Origin: Harmonia axyridis
Lineage: Eukaryota > Arthropoda > Insecta > Coleoptera > Coccinellidae
DNA length: 64,000 nt
Reading direction: 5' to 3'
Assembly (NCBI RefSeq): GCF_914767665.1
Contig: NC_059507.1
Span: 5,952,001-6,016,000 of the forward strand
Below are positions 22,526 to 34,402 of this stretch, piece by piece. Made by a program: the position numbers and the translations under genes. The notes below the pieces were generated by a model. It worked only from the letters and a program-made list of their open reading frames with translations, searched no databases and was not told where the DNA came from. How positions within the stretch are numbered: position 1 is the stretch's first letter; the number at the start of each line of letters is the position of its first letter.

Positions 22526-25500
22526 TCAGTTGTCATTTTCTACAGAAAAATCTCGGCAAGATGAACCAATAGGTGTAGTTTTATATACGTGAGTCCAGAT
22601 CTCATAAAAACAGACTGTCGATTGAAACCTATATGTGAGCATCAGAGGTATGGACACATGGGTAATTATATTCCATGCTAAAAGCCCATAAAAATCCATC
22701 TGTATCGGGTGTGATGTGGATTTGTTATGGTTGAAACGGCAAATAACCCAACTTGCAAAATTACTGAGTAACAGGAACGTCACTAGCTGTTTTCCAGGTT
22801 TTTTTCTTATGTGGGATTTGGAAACGCATCTTCTTCTCCAAGCTATCAGCACAAGAGTTGTTTGGGAACAGCTCTCTATTACGCAAGAGATAGACGTAAG
22901 AATCCTAGAAAAATGATAATTTCTTATAACAATTGAAATACTTGAGATTTGATTCATGTACAAATTAGGTTATTCATATTAAATAATTTACATTCAAATG
23001 CAAATTTTCATTCGGTTTGACGAGACCACCTGTTCAGTGAACAAACCTTCAAAAATTAATCGCCTTGGTCAAAATACTCTGAAAGAAACACTGCACAAAA
23101 GTGAAGGGAGAGGGAAGGTAAAAAACAGTGGGAATATCAAAGAACAGTTGAAATTATAAAGAAATAGAATACCCACCTTATAATTTTATTGAAAGCTACT
23201 CCACCTCGTACAACCATATGAGTTGTTCCCAAAATTTGAAATAGATTATAGATGAAAATACCAGACTGGGAAAGAATCAACAGCAAGTGCTCCAACTCAA
23301 GTTGTCTGCTCATTTTATAGTAACCAATGTCTCTTATTGAAATTATACAAAGAACAGATGCCAAAGTACCAGCCCAAAACAACAGGAATTCTAGACTATT
23401 AACCTGAAAAGACAATATAGAAATTTTGAACTCGGATTTAATCAAGAAAATCTCATTTAATAATTCTAAGGGTATTTCTAAAACTTACCAGTAAGATGCC
23501 TATTTGCCAATATTTTTCGTGAGTTTCTAATTCAGAGTAAACAATGAGGCTCATTATTGTGATTATTATCACAAGGATTCCACTGAAAAGACCTTTGTGT
23601 GCTTTCGAAAAATCTACAGAGAATCTGCTCTTTGTTCTGGTATCGAAATTTTCGGCCAACACTTTGTGGAACTTTGGATTATATTCTTCAAACAATTTCA
23701 TATTATTGTTTCAATTAAAATATATATAAATACCTAATTATTATTATTTATTTAATTTATTTGCCAACAAAAGGATGCAATTCTACATCTTTGTCGAAGA
23801 ATAAATTGAAAGATATCATTCGGTATGCTGATCAAGTCTCTTACGCTGCCCACCTTTTTCTCCAATCAAAAATCAAATTCTACATTCTACTATCACCATA
23901 CTTCGCCCTCTTCATTGAAGAAAAAAATATCTTTTCAATTAATTTTTTCCTGAAAACATTTGTCATGAGGTTACTTGAAAATAAAATAGAAAAATGGGTC
24001 ATGGCGTAATATTCTTACAAAAGAGAATCTCAAGAAGCTATCGACAAATATTGGTGATGATAGAATGTAGGTTTTGAATAGAGAAATGTGTGGGCAGTCA
24101 GAGGAAAGGCTTCGAACATGAATTGCAATCGCATAAACACATCAGAAGGTGTACTTTGGGAGGCTGTTGGGAAAATGGAGAGGAATCTGGCATTAAGATC
24201 AGAATACCGTTGCTATACTATCTTTTTGTGAAGTTCCTGCGAATTTAGGATTTTTCGGGGTTCTTTAAAAAATTGACGATGGTGCAATAGCTGAATATTT
24301 GCAATTTATAAGGACATCTCAATATTTTACTATATTTGGCTCAAATACTTCAATTTCCGAATTATCTTCTCATTAAATATTAGGTGTAGTAAAAAAAAAA
24401 TCCACTATTTTTCCAATAGATTGCTCCAATATGTATCTCGCACTCGCGTTGTATGAGTCCAATATGGCTCCACTAGATGACGTTAGAAAGATGAGATTTG
24501 ATACTACAAAAACTTTGCTGAAAGTTTGGTGATTATTTGACTCACTCTGTTTAGTTTGCGCGCGTCAGAGATGGACACTAGCAAAGAAAATACGCTATAT
24601 TTTACAGTTTTTCTTCGATGAAGGCAAAAATCAAGCCAGGCGACTGAAAATGTAAATATTGTTTATGGTCCCCATACTGCAAAAGCCAATTATGCGCAAT
24701 TTTGGTTTCGTCGATTCCGCTCCGGTAAATTCGATGTCAAAGATGCACCATGAACTGGAAGGCCAATTGTCGAAAATGTCGATAAAATCACGGATATTGC
24801 CGAGTCCGACCGTCATGTATGCACTGTTTCGATTGCCCAAGAGATGAAGATCGACCAAAAAACCGTTTGGAACTATTTGCGTGAAGCTGGTCTCAAGAAG
24901 AAGCTCGATGTATGGGTACCACACGAGTTAACGCAAAAAAACCACATAGACCGAATTTACACCTACGAATCGCAACAAAATCGACCCATTTTTGAAGTGG
25001 TTGAGACTAGTGATGAATAGAGGATCCCTTACGACAACGTCAAGCGAAAACGGTCGTGGTCGAAACGCTGTGAGCCGGCGAAAACGGTGGCCAAGCTAGG
25101 ATTCACGGCCAGGAAGATTTTGCTGTGTGTTTAGTGGGATTGGCAGGGAATTATCTACTATGAGCTTCCCCTCTACGGCACAACTGTTAACTGAGTTAAC
25201 TCGGAATTGTACAGTGCATCCCATTTTGGGTGAGACTGCCAGGTTTCTCGCTTGTTATTTAAGATAGAGCCTTGCGGTTTTCACGTTCCTGTCCTACTTT
25301 TTCGTGAAACTCAAGTTGGTCTAATCAGATTTTGCATAACTGTTTCCGTTCAAGAGATACAGGGTGATTTTGGAAATTGATACTTTTCGGACCCCTCCTT
25401 TATCTCCGAAGTTATTAGAAATAATGCTGAGGTAAAAACTACATCTGAATCAGAAGTTTGCGTAGAATCCAGTGGCGTACTCAATTTTTTTTTTCGGGGT

Positions 25501-28500
25501 ATAGTTTTGAAGATTCAACACAAACCTATATTTTTTTCAATGGAACACCCTATATAACATTACTTCGTTGAATTCGTTATTTTTTTCCCTTCAAAATAAT
25601 ATATGATACTATATAGGTAGGATGGTCAGAAATGTTAAAAAAACACTAAAACATCAAATAATGATGATTTTTTGTTAATGAGCAATGGATTTTCCATATG
25701 AAAAAAGGATCAATTGGATAATTTTCATTTGTGATATTTATTTATAGTAGAGTAAGCAAACAAAAATAATACACTCATCACTAATACGACAAACAAAACG
25801 TAGGTACCTACCTAATAGTAATAAATGAATAATAAAAAAATTCATAAACATTGCATAATATCTTACAGATTAAACTGTTCAAATTGCTGTCCATTTTCCC
25901 TAATACATATATGTAATATCCTACAGTAAAAGACATAACAGTCTCGAAGAACTTCGTACATCAAGAGAGGCAGTTTTCCAAGATTTACAAAACCGCCCTT
26001 TTATAATATTAAATACACTCAGGCGTATTGAAAAGTTTTGTCAGTAATGTATTAGAGAAAAATAGTCAGTAATTTGAATAGTTTAAGCTGTAAGATATCA
26101 TGCAATGTTTATGAATTTTTGTATTATTTATTTGTTGCTATTAGGTAGGTACCTACGTTTCGTTTTTCATGTTAGTGATGACTGTATTATCTTTGTTTGC
26201 TTACTCTACTATTTATAAAAATCACAAATTAAAATTATCCAATTGAACTTTTTTTTCATATGGGAAATCCATTGCTCATTAACAAAAAATCATCATTATT
26301 TGATGTTTTAGTGTTTTTTAACATTTCTGACCATTTTACCTATATAGTATCATACATCATTTTGAAGGGAAAAAAATAATAAATTCAACGAAGTAATGAT
26401 ATATAGGGAGTTCCATTAAAAAAAATATAGGTTTGTGTTGAATCTTCAAAACCATACCCCGAAAAAAAAAATTGAGTACGCCACTGGATTCTACGCAGAA
26501 TTCTGATTCAGACGTAGTTTTTACCTCAGCATTATTTCTAATAACTTCGGAGATAAAGGAGGGGTCCGAAAAGTATCAATTTCCAAAATCGCCCTGTATC
26601 TCTTGAACGGAAACAGATATGCAAAATCTGATTAGACCAACTTGAGTTTCACGAAAAAGTAGGACAGGAACGTGAAAACCGCAAGGCTCTATCTTAAATA
26701 ACAAGCGAGAAACCTGGCAGTCTCACCCAAAATGGGATGCACTGTACACTGTACTGTCAATAATTGGACCTTCTATAACAGAGGCATAGTGATATTATGT
26801 TCAAAATGGCAACAAGTTATTGAAAAATAACGATGATTATTAAAGCTTGCTGTTTTTCATGGATTTCTTTTTACTACACCTTACAGTTGGTTTGATTATA
26901 GTAGATGAATTATTTATCTCTTACTTTCCCTTCCATGAGTGAGATTCTTCTTCCACATGAGTCCTAAGATGACAGCGCATAAAACACTGAACTCTATTAT
27001 GCAAGGTGCTAGATAAGGCTCAGTTTTGAACAAAATTGGTCCAATGATGTTTGTTATCATACATTGCTCCTTTTTATCGTAAAATCTTTTCGTCTCTAAA
27101 ACTATCGAATGAGGAGAATAATTGGCAGGATTATTTGCTAAAAATTTTTGCGCAGTCTTGTATATATCATGTTGTGTTTCTTTGACAACGACCTGAAACC
27201 ACTCGCATAAGTTTGTGCCTATCATGTGCATCAGACCAAATCTTGCAATCATTTTACTCTTCTGTACATGGATGAACTGAAAATGAAGAAAAAACCATCA
27301 ATGAATTGAAGCTTTAGTTGCTGAGAATTTCGTCATTTGATTTCAAATCATTACAAGTCTAATTGCTATAATATGATGTCACTGCCACAAGCAGATAATA
27401 ATTATTGATGATAGACGAGGTAGTTGCCGTCAGCATGATTGATTTTCAAATAAACCTGTTCAATCAAATGTCATTGTACTGACGTAATCGTTTACCTCTA
27501 TTTTTGATCGTTTGAATTTGGTAATTTATTTCTGAGTTGTAAATTATTTCCCGTCTTGTAGTTCTCAAGATGCTTTCAGTAAGCATCGGTTTGGGACACC
27601 CTATACAATGTAAAAATATAGGCACCTGAATGATTCTTTTCTGTTTGTAATCACAGAATGACAATGATAAGCAAAAGTATCTCTCTTTGCTATTTTATGA
27701 TTTTTACTTACATTATTCGTGGATAAAACGAAAAAAATTTGCATTAGGACGAAAATGATGCGGAGACCAGGTTTTATAGCTTTCACAGGATGTCCACAAT
27801 CGTTTTCTGTAGAATACTCGAAATATTGTGCGAACTGAAATCCTGAATATATAACTGATCCCATTCCAAATCCTACAAAATGTCCGGGGTGAAATTTAAA
27901 TTTCAAATAAACTTGGATTGTCACCTGTTACCCCCATTCTGAGATAAAAACTTCCATATCTCACTGGCTGGTTGATGTTCTCTGATTCTGCCGATTCAAA
28001 TGACAATGGAACTGAACCTATAAATGTTTTGATCAATAACGTATTTTCTATATATTTTCGATAAATTTAACTCACTCTGCATTTCGTGTAAACTCAGTCT
28101 GACTGATTTTTCTTTGAGCTGTACTAAGCACATGTAGCATAAGAATATAATACTTCCAGAGTAAAGATAGATGTGGTAGATCTAGAATTTCGATAGAAAA
28201 ACGTTTATTCTATTTACATACCTATAGGTTATATCAAACTTATGTAACATAATATAATAATGAATAACAAGAAAATGCCATATTTTATAAAGGAATTCAC
28301 AGTAAAAATATTTCTATTTTGTATCGTCTTAGCATTTTAGTTTTTGAAATTTATGGATCAGATTCTAAAACTAGAATTTTTGGAATTGTTGATAACTAAA
28401 GAACATTATTTATTGAGAAGTATCGTATTAATCAAATTTATGATTTAAATTTCGAAATTTTTGGGTTTTTGATTTGAATTTAATATTGTATCAAAATCAA

Positions 28501-29789
28501 ATTCTCAGATCGGAGAAATTCATTTTACAAATGCTTGGAAACATGTTTATTTAGTTCGAAATATCAGATTAGCAGAATTTCAAACATTTTGATTATTAGA
28601 TCCAATCGAAGTACGCTATTATATTCCTGTAATATTCGATTAGTTGCGATAATCAAATCAAAATCTTAAGTGATATAAAGAGATGGTTTTTATCTTGGCT
28701 AGAAACACCATACTAAATAGATTTCATTTTACCTAGAGTAGGTATGTAGGTAATCAACTCTGATTAATTATGAATTTGGCGTTCACATGTTAAACACAAC
28801 AATTTCAATATTGATCTTTATCAGCAGACACTGGCTGATGATAAATTCGAAATGTGTTTGAAACTGAATATAATTCCAAATTAATCGAACTATATTTTTG
28901 TAGGTTAAAACATAGAAATTATAAAACTTGTTCAAATCATGATCAACTTAACTACAATTAGTAACGGCTGAAACAATTCAATAATGAATTGTTTTTTTTT
29001 TTGGAAATCATTGACAATAAGGCAACAAAAAATTACTCACTCTGAAAATGTAGATATTGATATTTAGCGTTATAGCGTCTGTAATTGGTAAAGCTACACC
29101 AAGGACTACTAGAGCTTTACAGTAAAGGGTAGCAATGAAATTGACGAGAAATTCACTGAAAAATTTCAATGTCAATTCTGAAAATCAACTGAATTATTTG
29201 TACTTCTCTATTTTTTCTTTCAGATTTTTGCGTCTTCTCGTTCTGGGCTCAAAATGATGATGCAGACCTTCATCAGTGAGAACTGGTGAGGAACAGTGTA
29301 ACCTAAAAAAGTTGTTAATGAATGATTCTGGTTTTTGTTCTTGAAGAACAACTAAACCAGTCAAAAGTCTGTAATTTTTGGATTTTAGATCGAGAATGGT
29401 CTTAAACGTACTAACGAACAATTCGAGTTTCATTTCCGTTCGGCCACTGAGTCCTCAGTAACACCTTAACATAATGAGCTAGGACCTTGAAGTTTTTAGG
29501 GTAGCATAAAGTTCCGAATATCTCAGTTAAGTTTGTTAATGAGCTTAATCTGTCACATGGTTTCGTAGTTATACCTATATGAAGTTAATGTAGTCACCAA
29601 CGGCGCAATTTTGGCATGAAAAAACGAGCAATCAAAAGCTTCTGATTTCATTGGACTGCCTTCCCCAGTTTTCAAATTCTTAAATATTATAGAGGTACTT
29701 ATTGATGTTAATGTGCTATAGTGATTTAGTTCTAATATTTTCATCGATAATAAATATGTAGATACTTACCTGTTAGGTAGTCGGTTCAT
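22526..29789 (-). CDS. Otopetrin-type proton channel A (10 exons)
   Basis: Minus-strand exons 29789-29770, 29302-29204, 29155-29041, 28181-28076, 28017-27925, 27872-27712, 27276-26925, 23685-23489, 23403-23177 and 22904-22526 total 1749 bases (582 residues), with phases agreeing at every junction. Otopetrins are multi-spanning (about 12 helices) membrane channels that admit protons at low pH; insect members serve acid sensing. Signature segments are ATLYCKALVVLGVALPITD (first helix), GSFYLRMG, FGMGSVIYSGFQFAQYFEY, ARFGLMHMIGTNLCEW, FSKAHKGLFSG and ITHVSIPLMLTYRFQSTVC. The cytoplasmic N terminus is short (about 38 residues). Weak point: the acceptor at 23686 has a poor pyrimidine tract; an alternative inside the same exon would shorten it by about 10 codons. 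The 3.2 kb intron 7 holds a mariner and a foldback element. It is head to head with otopetrin B. Confidence 0.9.
24381..26882 (+). mobile_element. Mariner interrupted by a foldback element
   Basis: The left end TTAGGTGTAGTAAAAA (24380) and right end TTTTTACTACACCTTA (about 26868-26882) are inverted repeats. The plus strand reads a decayed mariner transposase N-terminal part from about 24600 to 25190 (HTAKANYAQFWFRRFRSGKFD, split as HTAKANYAQFW and FRRFRSGKFD; VSIAQEMKIDQKTVWNYL; a YYELP block). The right remainder at 26753-26882 keeps the transposase tail (KWQQVIEK) and terminus. Between them lies the unrelated foldback at 25209-26752. The middle third of the transposase, with the catalytic core, is lost. 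The element is in intron 7 of otopetrin A. Confidence 0.8.
25209..26752. mobile_element. Giant foldback element, about 700-base arms
   Basis: The left arm (25209-25908) and right arm (26047-26752) are inverse copies with very few differences in the outer 250 bases and more toward the loop of about 138 bases. There is no coding capacity. An internal TACAGGGTGATTTTGG motif resembles the ends of other foldbacks here. It interrupts a mariner, so it inserted later. Confidence 0.9.
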
Positions 29790-30479
29790 TTTCAGTACAC
29801 GTCTGTAATGATATCTTCAACTGTCATGAAATCTTTACCGACATTCATGTGTGTTGATCGTTTAACAGATTATGTCTAATTTTTCCAATTTGAATAATCA
29901 GGACTGTCCTTGGTTTAATATCAGATTTTTTGCATTTGATATCCGTCCATAGCGATGTATTTGTTTGTCATCAATATATTTTCGAACCAACAGAAACAAA
30001 AACAACGGATTTACAGAAAAATTCATTGTTTTCGCTTGTATCAAAGCAATTTTTGAAATGCTATGTCATGAATGTACGAGTGCTTCAAAGCCCCTGATAC
30101 CAAGCCTGTGGTTTTCTCGAATTTTTCATTAATTATTTGGGTATCAAGACCAACTAATTGAATCATTGGATTCAATTCGATGTAGTTGCTGTTTAAATGT
30201 GGAGTATTTCAACAGACTGCAGAGCGCTTTTAAATTTGAAATATTTGTACATGGAAACTATTCGCTCAATAGCGCAACCATGTAGAAAACAGCAGAGACT
30301 TCCAATTACGAGTGGAATGTTATTAAACTATTTGTACAGAATTATTTATAGTTGACGTTGAACTGTTATATATAAATCTGAAAATGCCCAATTTGACAGG
30401 CCGATTTGTAAAATTGGATCATCGATTATCTGAACTTGACTAGAGCTCGTGATTGGATCTTTTAAGAGTGTGATATAGT

Positions 30480-30910
30480 CAATTGAGAAGTCCCCGGTCT
30501 ACCATAGTAAAACAAATTTTTAAGGCAAAATTCGATTTTATTATTCAACATATTTGCCTTCGAGGGCGGTACAGCGATTAAAGCGATCTTCCAACTTTTC
30601 GATACGATTTTTGTAGTACGATTTGTCTTTCGCTTCAAAATAGGCCTCAGTTTCGGCGATTACTTCTTCATTGGCGTTAAATTTCTTTCCAGCGAGCATT
30701 CTTTTGAGGTCTGAAAACAGGAAAAAGCAGCTGGGAGCCAGATCTGGCGAATACGGTGGATTCAGAAGCAATTCATGCAATTTTGCCATTGTTTTCATTG
30801 ATTTGTGACACGGCGCATTGCCTTGATGAAACAGCACCATTTTTTCTTCAAATTGGGCTGTTTTTCAAGGATTTCATCTTTCAAACCATCTCATAACAAT
30901 ATAATAATCA
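30480..30910 (-). mobile_element. Mariner (DD34D) 3' remnant
   Basis: It shares the CAATTGAGAAGTCCCCGGTC-type edge with the elements at 13.0 and 60.2 kb. The minus strand encodes the transposase C terminus (CHKSMKTMAKLHEL, PPYSPDLAPSCFFLF, a RFNRCTALEGKYVE tail). The third catalytic Asp of the DFF motif is replaced by Cys, and a 4-codon deletion shortens the loop before it. Confidence 0.82.
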
Positions 30911-30917
30911 CTATCAA

Positions 30918-31421
30918 ACTATCAAAATTGACATAAGGTACGCGGAAATGAAAGTATATCAGTGATACGTTATTTTACTCAATTCGCGAGTTTCTCCACA
31001 AAGAACGCACTTCTTATTTCCCATAGTGAAACAACGTTTTATATTAACTCAAAATTGAAAAAAAAAAACATCAGAAATTCAGAAAACAAACTTCCAGCGA
31101 GCCAAACGACGTGAAACGATGTCACTAGGAGAGCAAAAGTTGCCAAAACTTGGATTTCAGCAGGTAGATACAGAAAATAATAAATATTCTGCTTATTATA
31201 AATTCGACAATTAGGAAAAATATCGGATTCCAAATATTCAAATTTGCATATTTAATTGGGATTCACTCAAATAAATATATTTCATTCAATATAATATACA
31301 TTCATAATGATATAGTAAAATTGTGGATTTGAAAATATATCACAATCCGACAACGTAATCTAACCATGTTAAGGACATGTAAAAATTGCGTATACTTCCT
31401 CTATGTTTGTTAATCAATGGC
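30918..31421. repeat. Dispersed repeat family R1, copy 1 (truncated)
   Basis: This block (GATACG...TTCAATTCGCGAGTTTCTCC, then ...GGATTTCAGCAGGTAGATA..., ending CGTATACTTCCTCTAT) recurs at 50870-54350 (interrupted) and 55288-56118. It has no coding potential. Its motif order is identical in all three copies. Confidence 0.78.
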
Positions 31422-31872
31422 CAAACCTTACTCAATATAATGGTGGTTATATGCACCAGTCCTATAAGAACTAAGACTAAACCTAAGAACTAAGAATTGA
31501 ACGCTCACAAATCAATGAGGGCGTTTATGCACGTTTCCTAAGAACTAAGAACTAACACTAGCAGGCCAACTTTCAACTAAGAACTAAGGGCTCAGATAAA
31601 TATAGAAGTGCGCGTGTGCCGCATAGAATTTCAATATTAACGAGTACCAGTTTCTATCATTTAATGTTCCGTTATTCGTGTTTATCGATGAAAAGTATTA
31701 GGTGTATCTGAAAAAATTGAATTTAATTTTTTCACAATCAATATCAATGTCAAACATCAAAGTATAGAACAAATAGAAAGTAGTTCGAGCACGTGCGCAT
31801 GCCTTAACTAAGAACTAACAAGAAAGTCCATAAACGCCACTGAATTCTTAGGTTTAGTTCTTAGTTCTTAGG

Positions 31873-32320
31873 AATACGCTCTTTTAGTGATGACGTCACA
31901 CACCGCCATTTTTGGTTCTCCTATCAGTGTTCGGAATCCAAACAAACAAATTGTCATTCAAATTAGTACGTTGTCGTTGGAGAAATTGGCTTTTTTTGAT
32001 GAATAAGATTATTTAAGGAATGATTTCACTACTAATTGATAGACAGAAGGCACGAGATTAATGCCAGTAAGTTCGAACTTGAAGTTCAACTAATAAACAC
32101 GGCTTTTTACAAAATCTGGGGAATGATACAGGATTCAAACTTACTGGATTAACCTCGTTCCTTCTGTCTATCAATTAATACTGAAATCGTTCCTCAAATA
32201 TTGTTATTTATGAAAACAAGCCAATTCCTTCAACGACACCGTACTAATTTGAATGACAATTTATTTGTTTGGAGTCCGAACACTGACTGGCGGTGTATGA
32301 CGTCACACTAATAGAGCGTA
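31873..32320. repeat. Foldback element, about 200-base arms
   Basis: The left arm starts TACGCTCTTTTAGTGATGACG (31874) and the right arm ends with its inverse at 32320. Pairing continues with several mismatches to about 32082 and 32135, leaving a short loop. TGACGTCA-like palindromes lie near both outer ends. Confidence 0.78.
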
Positions 32321-33166
32321 TGGTGCATAAACCCACCATAAATGTCAACACATTTTGACATTCTCAACTGTCAAACCATAGAAACTTCTCATGCAGCTAA
32401 AACAACATCTGTAAACAAAAATGACGGCAAGTAGACAAAATCCGCGTGAGCAGCGTCGAAAGTAGACGCAAAAAATAACAGTGTACTGGTTCGGCAGGGT
32501 GGAAATTAAATTTCTGAAATCTCGAAATGGTTTGGCATGACGCGTTCATTCAATTTCGTTGCAAATTGTTCATAACGGAAGCTCATATCCGACTAGGCCG
32601 CCCAGGGTGGATTTGGCACCCTGAACGAGGGGTAACAGGGTGAAGGCGTACGCTTCCCGATTGCAGTTGTGTAGATTGAGTTCTAATTCAGGTTTCCTGT
32701 CTACTTCGACACGAAAGATTCGACTCTGCGCATTGGGGTTTTAAATATTTCACTATTCGAGATATTTCGTTATAACGGAGATAAAATATTATGACGTCGA
32801 ATATTGGATAGCTTATCTTCCCATATACCGCCAGTTTTCGTAGAGGTAAATTTTAAAATTGAGGAAATCATTGACGTGGAGTATAGGGAGCTTTCGAGCG
32901 GTAGTTCATTCAGGTGCAAATTGCGCTTTTGGAGTCAGTGAAGGATTTTCCGATAAGAGGTTATATTTTGAATCAACCGATATCTAAACAGCTGTCACTT
33001 CTGAAGCTGTCATATTTTTATATTCGACAAGTGAAAAGTACGCCATTACTAAAAAAAATTACTATTGACTACAAAAATAGTGAAATTTTGGAGCAAGAGC
33101 GAAATACGGCAAACCTCACAGTTCATGAAAAATTGAACTCGAAATTTGGATAAAAACCCTAAAAAG

Positions 33167-33472
33167 AAAAAGAAAAAGAAGTACAATTTCCAAGTGTGTA
33201 ATGATATCATACGATATTAATTATCTATCTGGTAAATGTATCAACAAAATGCCATCAATATAACCATTGTCAAACATAAGACTTCCACGCTATTACGTAG
33301 GAATCATAATCGAAAGTAACCCAAGGAGAATGCATGTCATCGAGGGAGAATAGCGATATAACGATTTCACCCTTATTAGGGATCATCATTTTGCTGATAC
33401 ATTAACCAGATAGATAATTAATATCGTATGATATTATTACGCACTTGGAAATTGTACTTCTTCTTCTTTTCA
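33167..33472. repeat. Small hairpin element (MITE-like), about 85-base arms
   Basis: GAAGTACAATTTCCAAGTG at the left is matched by its inverse at the right (about 33443-33466). Pairing extends through ATCATACGATATTAATTATC. It interrupts a repeat unit whose continuation resumes near 33480-33520. Confidence 0.8.
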
Positions 33473-33499
33473 TCATTCATTTCCAAATATCAGCCGTTT

Positions 33500-33970
33500 T
33501 ATTTATTAAAAACCGTAAAATTGAATAAGTACACAATGATCGCTTTATCGCCTGAAATATTGGTCACAGCCGCCTCAAATAAAAACGTTTTTTATAGATC
33601 GAGCTGTGATCTGAACATATTGAGGTTTAAAGTCTGTTTATTGCTTCAAGGAGAGAGAAACATTTTTTCAATGTCTAGGTATGGAAAATTTGAGGCAAAT
33701 TTTTCGATCTGAAAATTTTAGATCGAACTTTGGCCATTTGGGGATCACTCAGTTCAACACCGCTTACCGATTGTTCGTAGACCTCACAGTTTATGAAAAT
33801 TTGAACTCGAAATCTGGATAAAAACCGTAAAAATTGAATCTCTACACAATAATCGTTATAGCGCCTAAAATATTGGTCACAGTCCCCTCAAAAAAACGTT
33901 TTTTAGAGATCGAGGAGTGATCTAAAACATATTGAAGTTTCAAGTTTTAATTCCAGTTTACAACCTATGA
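33500..33970. repeat. Repeat family R2, two adjacent units
   Basis: Units at about 33515-33720 and 33790-33965 share ATTGGTCACAG(C/T)C, AAAAACGTTTTTT, ATCGAG and GTGATCT. Related units occur at 37.3-38.0 kb. There is no open frame conserved between units. Confidence 0.65.
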
Positions 33971-34109
33971 TTTCTGAAATGATGGAATTATAACTGAACT
34001 GCAAACGTTTTTGGCATCCACGTTATCGAATAAAATGACATGATAGTGAGGAATATCCATGTGGGAAGTTTTAATTCTCCCTCAAAAACATTTTTTTCAA
34101 GGTCCAGCT

Positions 34110-34210
34110 AAATTTTAGACAAACCATGATATCTGTGTTAAACTGAGATATTCCCGCACGATTTTACTCTACAAGGTATGGCAGAATGAACGGATTCGCC
34201 ACGGAATCAG
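34110..34210 (+). repeat. Dispersed short repeat R3, copy 1
   Basis: GATATTC.CGCACGATTTT..TCTACAAG..ATGG..GAATGAACGGA occurs here. A related stretch lies at 41600-41645 (plus) and 45065-45170 (minus). The three are clearly related but diverged. Confidence 0.6.
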
Positions 34211-34402
34211 AGAATGTTTTATTTCGGTCGGATCTGTTGTCACTGAAATATTAGGTTTTTTGATTTTCGATATTCTCCTTGAATTTTCTATAGTTCTGGT
34301 TATGCTATCCGCATCTATCGAATCTGGTTTAAACCCGAAGGGGGTGAATGCTTTTTTCATTTGAAAATTTGCTTTTATAGAATAATCTTGTGATTGCAAA
34401 TA

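Larger units (their letters stand above)
29790..34402. other. Intergenic region between the divergent otopetrins (left part)
   Basis: No gene is supported. It contains a mariner remnant, a dispersed repeat, clusters of CTAAGAACTAAG motifs (31460-31870) and two foldback elements, each listed separately. Regulatory DNA for either otopetrin may be here but is not recognisable. Confidence 0.5.

Noticed and set aside
27926..27931. Donor GTAACA at 27931 for otopetrin A exon 5
   Set aside because: It breaks the phase into the FGMGSVIYSG exon; the donor GTGACA at 27924 keeps phase and matches the paralogue.
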